NCBI GenBank assembly: GCA_964574335.1
Contig: CAZNNH010000041.1
Span: forward strand, 1 to 40,514
From: CAZNNH01 sp964574335
Lineage (GTDB): Bacteria; Acidobacteriota; Vicinamibacteria; Fen-336
Direction: 5' to 3'
DNA: 40,514 bases
Shown piece after piece: positions 1 to 5,992 of this stretch. The notes beneath the pieces were generated by a model. That model saw nothing but the letters and a program-made list of their open reading frames with translations. It was not told the origin of the DNA and searched no databases. The position numbers and the translations under genes were made by a program. The first letter of the stretch is position 1; the number at the start of each line of letters is the position of its first letter.

Positions 1-255
1 GTCGCGGGCCATCCTGGCCAGCGCCAGGGAGTCGCCCTTCAGGTCGGCCACGCCATGGTAGATCTCGGGGGTCTGGTAGTTGTGGGCCAGGACCACCGCC
101 CGTCGCTCCCGCTTGAGCCGCTCGATGACGGCGATCTCCTCGGCGTGGACCCGCCACTCGGCCTCGGGGACGGAGCCCCGCAGGCGCTCGCCCAGCGCGG
201 CGAGGTCCGCCTGCGCGGGATCGGCGTGGCGGCGAGGTCGGGTATCGGCTTGCAT
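1..255 (-). CDS. nadA: Quinolinate synthase NadA, N-terminal part (cut by window edge)
   Basis: Quinolinate synthase condenses iminoaspartate with dihydroxyacetone phosphate to quinolinate in NAD synthesis, using an oxygen-sensitive [4Fe-4S] cluster in the cytoplasm. Only the first 85 residues are in the window. The signature HNYQTPEI (residues 58-65) followed by GVADLKGDSLALAR (68-81) is typical of NadA. The cluster cysteines would lie further downstream, outside the window. The ATG at 255 is preceded by a TATACT -10 box (296-291). The nearest gene upstream on the same strand is the TSUP permease, ending 106 nt away, so nadA may be read both from its own promoter and by read-through. I saw no nadB or nadC here. 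The family call is firm; completeness cannot be judged. Confidence 0.87.
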   Translation of the reverse strand, partial: MQADTRPRRHADPAQADLAALGERLRGSVPEAEWRVHAEEIAVIERLKRERRAVVLAHNYQTPEIYHGVADLKGDSLALARMARD

Positions 256-290
256 GGCGGTCCAGGCAGCAGGCCCCTGGATGAGACGTC

Positions 291-296
291 AGTATA
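291..296 (-). promoter_or_regulatory. -10 box of nadA
   Basis: TATACT on the minus strand lies 35 nt upstream of the nadA ATG in an otherwise GC-rich gap. It predicts a transcript start near 284 and a leader of about 30 nt. The -35 region (about 319-314, TCCGGC) is weak. Confidence 0.45.
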
Positions 297-361
297 TCCG
301 CTCGGCCCCTCAGGCCGGATCGGGAGGCCGCAGCCGGCCCCCTCCGGGTGACTCGGTGCGG

Positions 362-721
362 CTACTTCTGGAAGAAGAGGTACCCCGAAAGCCCCACCAG
401 CACCAGCGCGAATATCCGCTTGAAGCTCAGCGTCGACACGTGCTGGAGCAGGTGCGGCCCGATCTGGGCCCCGACGATGCCGCCCAGCCCGAGCAGCAGG
501 CCCACCCGGAAGTCGACGTTGGCCAGCTTGTTGTGCGCCAGCAGCGCCGAGAGCGAGATGACGAGGATGGCCAGGAAGGAGGTCCCCACTGCCTTCTGCG
601 CCGGGTAGGAGAGGAGAAGCAGCAGGGGGACGATCAGGAACCCTCCGCCGAGCCCGCTGAACGAGGCCCCGAGACCGATCAGGACGCCCGTCAGGACCAA
701 CGAAGCTTGCTGCCAGAGCAT
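362..721 (-). CDS. Half-size TSUP (TauE/SafE, DUF81) membrane permease
   Basis: 119 residues, almost entirely hydrophobic, with four apparent membrane segments (about 7-24, 26-38, 45-62, 72-90) and a last one near 103-117. The N-terminal half carries the GxGGGFLIVPLL signature (residues 24-35) of TSUP proteins, which export or import sulfonates, sulfite or other small anions. Typical family members have about 250 residues made of two such repeats, and this one has a single repeat, so it would have to form a homodimer. The start is fixed by GGGAGG seven nt before the ATG at 721. It is divergent from the FkbM lipoprotein gene and co-directional with nadA. A possible -10 (TAGACT, 776-771) lies in the divergent gap. 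The substrate cannot be inferred. Confidence 0.78.
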   Translation of the reverse strand: MLWQQASLVLTGVLIGLGASFSGLGGGFLIVPLLLLLSYPAQKAVGTSFLAILVISLSALLAHNKLANVDFRVGLLLGLGGIVGAQIGPHLLQHVSTLSFKRIFALVLVGLSGYLFFQK

Positions 722-847
722 GGGTGAACCTCCCACGGTAGTCGCGCCCCGGCCGCGCCGGGTTGCGTGTAGTCTATCGATTGCCGGTTCCGAAGCCCAA
801 CACGCATGAGGCTGCCGGGGCTTTCGCCCCCGGCGAGGGTATCGACC

Positions 848-1690
848 ATGAGACTGATGGCAGGACGCATTCTCCCGTGTCTGGCGTTGGCGCTGTGGGC
901 CTGCGGCGAGGCCCCCCGCGCCGCCCCCGCGCCGTCCACCACGCTGGCCGAGAAGCCCCCGCCCCACTTCCAGGAGCTGGTGCCGGAGGACCTGGTGCTC
1001 GAGGCGAACGGCGGGCGCCAGGTGGTCGGAAGCGACGGCCGTTTCATCTTCCCGGAGGCCGTCACCCGGGTCTGGGTCGACGTGGGTGCCCACCACCTGG
1101 AGACCTTCCACGACGCGCTCCTCTCCACCCCGAACCTGGCCGTGATCGCCATCGAGCCGCTGGCCGAGTGCTGGCAGACCTGGCCGCGGCAGAACCCGCG
1201 GCTGATCGGGATCCCGGCCGCGATCGCCCTGGAGCGGGGCGTCATGGACTTCCACGTCAACGCCGCCGACGTCACCAGCTCGCTGGCCGAGAGCGATCCG
1301 AGGTCCTCGGTCGCCGAGCTGACACGAACCGTCGAGGTGCGCAAGGTGCCGGTGCTGCGTCTCGAGGACGTCTTGGCCCTGGTGCCGGCCCACATCCCGA
1401 TCGAGTCACTGAAGACCGACGTCCAGGGGCTCGACCTGCAGGTGCTGAAGTCGGCCGGCGAGCAGCTCCGTCGGGTGGGGGTGGTGAAGGCCGAGGTCAT
1501 CAACGAGGCCATCTACAAGGAGCTCGGCGAGGGGGAGCCGGGGACCGAGGAGGAGTTCGTCACCTACATGGCCAAGATGGGCTTCCGGTTCGGCGGCGAC
1601 TTCGAAATCGCCGAAGGGCGTCGCTGGCTGGACAAGCTGTTCATCAACAGCGCCTTCTCTCCCCCGCAACCAGAGGCCCGAGAGGAATGA
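848..1690 (+). CDS. Exported FkbM-family methyltransferase-like lipoprotein (copy 1)
   Basis: 280 residues. The N-terminus MRLMAGRILPCLALALWAC is a short signal peptide ending in a lipobox-like LWAC, so Cys19 is the predicted lipidated residue. The body has the FkbM methyltransferase pattern: VWVDVGAHH (SAM motif I, near residue 76), VIAIEPL, the RLEDVL segment, and the FkbM core SLKTDVQGLDLQVLKSAGE before AEV. FkbM proteins normally O-methylate small molecules or glycans in the cytoplasm with SAM, so an exported lipid-anchored form is odd. The start at 848 is chosen because GAGGG lies 8 nt upstream and the signal peptide begins there; an in-frame start 42 nt upstream would bury the signal. 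A second exported FkbM gene lies at 34.9 kb. The fold is clear, but methyltransferase activity is uncertain. Confidence 0.72.
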   Translation: MRLMAGRILPCLALALWACGEAPRAAPAPSTTLAEKPPPHFQELVPEDLVLEANGGRQVVGSDGRFIFPEAVTRVWVDVGAHHLETFHDALLSTPNLAVIAIEPLAECWQTWPRQNPRLIGIPAAIALERGVMDFHVNAADVTSSLAESDPRSSVAELTRTVEVRKVPVLRLEDVLALVPAHIPIESLKTDVQGLDLQVLKSAGEQLRRVGVVKAEVINEAIYKELGEGEPGTEEEFVTYMAKMGFRFGGDFEIAEGRRWLDKLFINSAFSPPQPEAREE

Positions 1691-1796
1691 CCGTGTGCCG
1701 CCTCCCGCTCCGTGGACGGGGGACGAGCCCGCCGTCGGGGGCGGTGGCGGCGCGCTGCGGTGGTACGGGTGGTGATGCCGAGCCACCAAGAGGATA

Positions 1797-2639
1797 ATGC
1801 CCGCGGCAATGGCAGCCGACGAGCCGACGCTCATCGAACGCGCTCGGGCCGGCGACCGCACCGCGACCGAGGAGCTGCTGGAGCAGCATGCCCCGGGGGT
1901 CTTCCGTTTCGGCATGAAGATGTGCCGCGATTCCGAGGATGCGCGGGAGGTCCTGCAGGAGACGCTGCTCTCGGCGTTTCGCAAGCTGGGCGACTTCCGC
2001 GGTGACTCCTCGTTCTCGACCTGGCTGTTCACGATCGTGCGCAGCCACTGCTTCAAGAAGCGAAGGCGACGGCGGCACGAGCCGGTCCACGTCCTGTCCC
2101 TGGAGGGCGAGGCCGGGGAGGACGCCGGCCGCCTGAGCGACCCTCGAGCGCGCCCCGATCAGCAGCTCGAGAAGCTCCGTCTGCGAGAGGCCCTGGAGTC
2201 TGCGATCGCGGGGCTGGGAGCCGGACAGCGGGAGGTGCTGCTGCTGCGCGACGTCGAGGGCCTGAGCGCGGCCGAGGTCGCCGAAGTGACCGGCCTCTCG
2301 GTCCAGGCGGTCAAGAGCCGGCTCCATCGCGCCCGGGTCCTGCTGCGGCAGACGCTCGCCCCCGCGTTGGGGCTCTCCCCGGACACGGGACCGAAGGCCG
2401 GGGAGGGCTGCCAGGACATCGTGCCGCTGTTCTCGCGCCACCTCGAGGGGGAGATCGCGCCGGACGTCTGCCGAGAGCTGGAGCGCCACGTGGCGGCCTG
2501 TCCGCGCTGCGGAGAAGCCTGCGACTCGCTCCGGTCGGTGCTGAGCCTGTGCCGGGCCACGCCTGCGCCACCGGTGCCGGACGACGTGCAGCGGGCGGTC
2601 CGCGAGGGCATCCGCGGCTTCCTGGCGACGCGCTCCTGA
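1797..2639 (+). CDS. ECF sigma factor with C-terminal zf-HC2 (anti-sigma-like) domain
   Basis: 280 residues. Region 2 (about 14-90) contains DAREVLQETLLSAFRKL and the FSTWLFTIVRS promoter-melting segment. Region 4 (about 127-185) contains LGAGQREVLLLRDVEGLS and an HTH ending VKSRLHRAR. Beyond the usual ECF length (about 185) is a domain with Cys205, His231, Cys235 and Cys238, the Hx3Cx2C pattern of the zinc-binding anti-sigma domain (zf-HC2). The sigma factor therefore carries its own candidate redox- or zinc-responsive inhibitory domain in cis, and no separate anti-sigma gene is adjacent. GAGG lies only 3 nt before the ATG at 1797; an ATG four codons further in (1809) is an alternative. It would direct RNA polymerase to unknown targets, possibly the neighbouring TonB-type envelope genes. 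Confidence 0.85.
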   Translation: MPAAMAADEPTLIERARAGDRTATEELLEQHAPGVFRFGMKMCRDSEDAREVLQETLLSAFRKLGDFRGDSSFSTWLFTIVRSHCFKKRRRRRHEPVHVLSLEGEAGEDAGRLSDPRARPDQQLEKLRLREALESAIAGLGAGQREVLLLRDVEGLSAAEVAEVTGLSVQAVKSRLHRARVLLRQTLAPALGLSPDTGPKAGEGCQDIVPLFSRHLEGEIAPDVCRELERHVAACPRCGEACDSLRSVLSLCRATPAPPVPDDVQRAVREGIRGFLATRS

Positions 2640-2671
2640 TCCCGGGAGAGGGCGCTGCCGCCTCGACCGTC

Positions 2672-3526
2672 TCAGCGGTGGAGCTTGAAGTCGATGGTGT
2701 AGGTGATCGTGGTGGGCACCGGGCACCCCTTGATTCGGCTCGGCGTGTAGAGCAGCAGCGAGAGCGGGCCGGCGGCGGCCTTCTCGAGATCGAAGCCGAT
2801 CGGCTCCCCCCCGGCCTCCAGACCCGCCACCGTCCCATCCTCGGTGACGATCAGCTTCAAACGGACCTCGCCGCCCTCGTGGGCCTTCATCGCCGCGTTG
2901 GTGAACTGGATCCGGTACTCCGATACCTTGATCTTCCGGGGGTGCGTGATGTCGTCGTCATCAACATCGCCCGGCGGGAGGTCCGTCGTGCAGTCAAACC
3001 GACCTTCTCGCAAGGCAAGCTGCAGCTCGGCACGCTTGTCCCGGTCCGCCGGGATGTTGAAGCCCTGCTGTCCGAGCGCCTCCTCGAGCTTCGTCATGAG
3101 GGTGAGGTTGACCTGGCGCACGTTGTACGCCAGCGCCTTCCCGCTGTGGCTTCTTTCCAGCTCCAGCGCCGACCCGACGTAGAGTCGGGCGGGCTCCACG
3201 AACGGGGAGACGTAGACGAGGAACTGGACCCTTGGGCGCTCGTACCCGGGCGGAAGGGTGGGGGGCTCCAGCCAGGGCCGTTTCTTGTGGCCCGGGCGGT
3301 ACCATCGGGTCCTGAGGACCTGCAGCTCGGGGGCCACCTGCTCCGCCTCCAGGCCGAGGCCGTCGATGGCGGCCCGGACACGGCCCCACACCTCCGCAGA
3401 GGGAAGCTTGAGCATGCGCCCTTCCATCCGCGACCACGGGACCGAAGGCGCAGCCGGCGGCCCATCCTCGGCGGTCGCCACGGTCGCTATCGCGGCACCC
3501 AGCAGGCAGATCAGCATCCGGTACAT
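2672..3526 (-). CDS. Secreted protein with C-terminal TonB-like domain
   Basis: 284 residues starting with a signal peptide (MYRMLICLLGAAIATVATA, probable cleavage before EDG). The middle part (about 30-190) is a soluble region I do not recognise firmly; its layout recalls BamC/NlpB-type envelope lipoproteins. The C-terminal 80 residues (AHEGGEVRLKLIVTEDGTV through TITYTIDFKL) have the beta-alpha-beta pattern of a TonB C-terminal domain. Unlike a true TonB it has no N-terminal anchor plus Pro-rich linker, so it is more likely a periplasmic partner than the energy transducer. It lies between the ECF gene (convergent) and the TonB gene (divergent). The start at 3526 is chosen because the signal peptide begins there. 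Function unknown. Confidence 0.6.
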   Translation of the reverse strand: MYRMLICLLGAAIATVATAEDGPPAAPSVPWSRMEGRMLKLPSAEVWGRVRAAIDGLGLEAEQVAPELQVLRTRWYRPGHKKRPWLEPPTLPPGYERPRVQFLVYVSPFVEPARLYVGSALELERSHSGKALAYNVRQVNLTLMTKLEEALGQQGFNIPADRDKRAELQLALREGRFDCTTDLPPGDVDDDDITHPRKIKVSEYRIQFTNAAMKAHEGGEVRLKLIVTEDGTVAGLEAGGEPIGFDLEKAAAGPLSLLLYTPSRIKGCPVPTTITYTIDFKLHR

Positions 3527-3613
3527 GGCCCGCCGAGCATACCCGATCTCGGCCTCGTCGTCTGAGTCCAAGCCGCGCGCCACCGCGTCGAAAGGACCAG
3601 CGATGAGGTGGAG

Positions 3614-4432
3614 ATGATCGCGGTCGGACGGGCCGGCCTGCTCGGGCCCTCCGCGGGCGGCGAGCTAGGGCTCCTGATCTCGGGCGGAGAACGAAGGTCG
3701 GGGCGCTCCGGAACGGCGTGGGGTCTCTCGCTGATCACCCACCTGTCTCTGGTCGCGGCGGTGGCGCTGGTCCCCCTGCTCCTGCCGGAGCGGCTTCCCG
3801 ACACCGCGACCCACGTCGCCGGCATCGTCTTCTACAACGCCCCGCCGCCGCCGCCGCTCCCGCCGCCCCGCGGGTCGCTTCAGCTTCCCGAATCCCGTCC
3901 CCACGAGGCGGCCGTGCCGGCTCCGAACACGCGCCCGACGCCCCAGCCGGTGCTGACCGTGGCGCTCGCCATCCCCGACGAGACCGCTCTGGCGCCGGAG
4001 GTCGGCACCCCCGAGCAGCTGCTCTCGGGTCTCCCCGACGGCCACCCGCTCGGTGTCCCCGGCGGGATGGAAGGGGGTGACCCGAGCGGCGCCGCCGGTG
4101 GTGTTCCGGGCGGCGTGCCGGGCGGCTGCGAGGGCTGCACTGGCGACGGGCCGGTACCGACCGGCTACGACCGCCTCCCGATCCGGCTCCTGGTGACCCA
4201 GCCCCGATACCCACCAGAGGCGTTCACCAAGAAGGTCGAAGGCGAGGTCAAGGTGGGGTTCGTGATCGATGCTGGGGGCCACGTGGTCGATGCCCGGGTG
4301 GTCCGGTCGATCCCCCTCCTCGACGCCGCCGCGCTGGCCTGCGTGAGGGAATGGCGTTTCAGGCCCGCCTTCAAGAACGGGCGGCCCGTCGCCACCCGGG
4401 CCATGGCCCCGGTCCGGTTCCGGATCCGCTGA
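3614..4432 (+). CDS. TonB-family energy transducer
   Basis: 272 residues with classic TonB architecture. A single N-terminal membrane anchor (about 34-57, SLITHLSLVAAVALVPLLLP) is followed by a Pro-rich stretch (NAPPPPPLPPP), a long periplasmic linker and a C-terminal TonB domain (about 188-272: QPRYPPEAF, GEVKVGFVIDAGG, ACVREWRFRPA). TonB transmits proton-motive force from ExbBD to outer-membrane receptors. The linker contains a Gly/Pro-rich repeat (GGVPGGVPGGCEGCTGDG) with a CxxC pair, unusual in well-studied TonBs. The ATG at 3614 has GAGG five nt upstream; a GTG at 3608 is a weaker alternative. No exbB, exbD or receptor gene is nearby. Confidence 0.82.
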   Translation: MIAVGRAGLLGPSAGGELGLLISGGERRSGRSGTAWGLSLITHLSLVAAVALVPLLLPERLPDTATHVAGIVFYNAPPPPPLPPPRGSLQLPESRPHEAAVPAPNTRPTPQPVLTVALAIPDETALAPEVGTPEQLLSGLPDGHPLGVPGGMEGGDPSGAAGGVPGGVPGGCEGCTGDGPVPTGYDRLPIRLLVTQPRYPPEAFTKKVEGEVKVGFVIDAGGHVVDARVVRSIPLLDAAALACVREWRFRPAFKNGRPVATRAMAPVRFRIR

Positions 4433-4467
4433 TCCGTCGCCACGCCATCCCCCGGGCGGAATGCCGG

Positions 4468-4497
4468 TTGCGGCGGATGTCACCGTCGTCGTATGTT
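4468..4497 (+). promoter_or_regulatory. Sigma-70 promoter of the methyltransferase gene
   Basis: TTGCGG (4468-4473), an 18-nt spacer and TATGTT (4492-4497) predict a transcript start near 4504. That lies downstream of the ATG at 4493, so the ATG at 4508 is the likely start and the leader is only a few nt. Confidence 0.45.
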
Positions 4498-4507
4498 GAC
4501 CCTCGCC

Positions 4508-5263
4508 ATGTCCCCCCGCGGAGGCCAGCCGGACCCCGACCTGGAGTACGTGCGCACGCTCAAAGGCGTGTTTCGCGACGCGGAGGAGCGCGAGCGGTAC
4601 CTGAGGGACAACTGGACCCGCATCCAGATCGTCCTCGACCTTATCCGTGGCCTCCGCCGACTGGGGGCGGGGCGCGTCCTCGAGCTCGGCGCCAATCCCT
4701 ACCTGCTGACCTCGCTGATCCGCCGCCACCTCGGCGTCGACCTCGAGCTCGCCAACTACTTCGAGTCCTTCTCCGACGAGGAAGCCACCCACGTCGCGGA
4801 TCTCTCCGGTGAGCCGGTCGAGTTCCGGTTCCGCCACTTCAACGTCGAGGTGGATCCTTTCCCCTACCCGGACGCCTGCTTCGACGCCGTGCTGTTCTGC
4901 GAGATCCTCGAGCACCTGGTGCTGAGCCCGGATCACGTGCTCGAGGAGATCGCGCGTGTGCTCCGGCCGGGTGGCGTGGTGCTGATCTCGACGCCGAACG
5001 CGGTGCGCCTGACCAAGCTCTACTTCATGGCGCTTGGCCGCAACGTGTACGACGGCTACTCGTCGAACGGGGTCTACGGACGCCACAACCGCGAGTTCAC
5101 CCTCTCGGAGGTGCGGGATCTGGTCGAGCGCCACGGTCTGTCGGTCGAGCGGTTCGAGATGCGCAACGTTCAGCCCCTGGCTCGACGTTTCACCTGGCTG
5201 CAGCGCCTACGACCGACGGTCTGGCCCGAGCACATCTTCCTGTTGGCCCAGCGGCCCGCATAG
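4508..5263 (+). CDS. Class I SAM-dependent methyltransferase
   Basis: 251 residues from the ATG at 4508. The Methyltransf_11-type Rossmann core is visible: VLELGANPYLLTSLIRR (motif I), DACFDAVLFCEILEHLV (motif II, ending in the common EHL), and RVLRPGGVVLISTPNA (motif III). The C-terminal half (FTLSEVRDLVERHGL) matches the methyltransferase cap. It probably methylates a small molecule, glycan or quinone-like substrate in the cytoplasm; nothing nearby specifies it. An ATG at 4493 is in frame but overlaps the predicted -10 box. The gene stands alone between tonB and the gntR-hypD pair. Confidence 0.83.
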   Translation: MSPRGGQPDPDLEYVRTLKGVFRDAEERERYLRDNWTRIQIVLDLIRGLRRLGAGRVLELGANPYLLTSLIRRHLGVDLELANYFESFSDEEATHVADLSGEPVEFRFRHFNVEVDPFPYPDACFDAVLFCEILEHLVLSPDHVLEEIARVLRPGGVVLISTPNAVRLTKLYFMALGRNVYDGYSSNGVYGRHNREFTLSEVRDLVERHGLSVERFEMRNVQPLARRFTWLQRLRPTVWPEHIFLLAQRPA

Positions 5264-5299
5264 TCCACACTGCCCTCGACGCGCCGTCCGGGCGGCGCG

Positions 5300-5318
5300 G
5301 TGATATATTACATATCAC
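5300..5318 (+). promoter_or_regulatory. Inverted-repeat operator over the gntR -10 box
   Basis: A 19-bp inverted repeat, GTGATAT-ATTAC-ATATCAC, is strikingly AT-rich for this genome. It contains the likely -10 element TATATT (5304-5309) and ends 2 nt before the gntR start codon. Such a palindrome is what a GntR/FadR dimer would bind, so autorepression of the gntR-hypD transcript is likely. Transcription would begin near 5316, giving a nearly leaderless mRNA. Confidence 0.65.
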
Positions 5319-5320
5319 TC

Positions 5321-5992
5321 ATGGCGGTGCCGGTTCCCTTCGTCGCCAAGTCCCTGCGGGAGCAGGTCTACGACTACTTGAGGGAGGCGATGGCTCGAGG
5401 GGAGCTGACGCCGGGCGCACCGATCGACCTGAACCGGACCGCCGCCCAGCTCGGCGTGAGCCGGACGCCGCTGCGCGATGCCCTGATTCAGCTCCAGGCG
5501 GAGGGATTCGTCACCATCCTTCCTCGCCGCGGATGCGTGGTCCGCGTGGTGACCCTCGAGGAGGTCCGCGACCTCTACCAGATCATCGGGGCCCTCGAGG
5601 CCTGCGTGCTGCGCGAGGAGCTTCATCGGATCACCCCTTCGGACGTCGCCGGGATGCGGCAGCTCAATCGCTCGATGCGGGAAGCGCTCGAGGGCGACGA
5701 CTTCGACGGCTGCTACGCCGCCAACCTCGAGCTGCACGACTGCTACTTGAGCCTGTCGGTGAACTCGATCCTCAAGCAGACGGTGCGACGGCTGAAGCAG
5801 CGGCTGTACGACTTCCCGCGTCGCGCCGCCTGGGTCAAGGAATGGGAGCTGGCCTCTTCGGGCGAGCACGAGCAGCTCATCGACCGGATCGCGGCCGGCG
5901 ACGCCGAGGGCGCCGCCGTCCAGATCCGGAACGTCCACTGGTCCTTCGAGGTCCAGGAGCCGTTCATCCGCCGCTACTACCTGGGGACATGA
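5321..5992 (+). CDS. GntR-family (FadR/FCD subfamily) transcriptional regulator
   Basis: 223 residues. The N-terminal winged helix (about 8-70) has the GntR pattern SLREQVYDYLREAMARGEL, then LGVSRTPLRDALIQLQAEG and FVTILPRRGCVV. The C-terminal all-helical FCD ligand-binding domain (about 78-215) includes LYQIIGALEACVLR and a final HWSFEV segment with candidate metal-ligating His and Asp/Glu residues. The ATG at 5321 is used because the GTG at 5300 is the first base of the operator palindrome. Its TGA overlaps the hypD start (ATGA), so the two are one operon and the regulator most likely senses a hydroxyproline-related metabolite. That ligand is inference from the partner gene. Confidence 0.87.
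   Translation: MAVPVPFVAKSLREQVYDYLREAMARGELTPGAPIDLNRTAAQLGVSRTPLRDALIQLQAEGFVTILPRRGCVVRVVTLEEVRDLYQIIGALEACVLREELHRITPSDVAGMRQLNRSMREALEGDDFDGCYAANLELHDCYLSLSVNSILKQTVRRLKQRLYDFPRRAAWVKEWELASSGEHEQLIDRIAAGDAEGAAVQIRNVHWSFEVQEPFIRRYYLGT

Noticed and set aside
5533..5988. Extension of the HypD reading frame upstream to 5533
   Set aside because: It overlaps the gntR gene entirely, encodes Arg/Gly-rich nonsense, and the ATGA coupling start at 5989 gives the expected HypD length.
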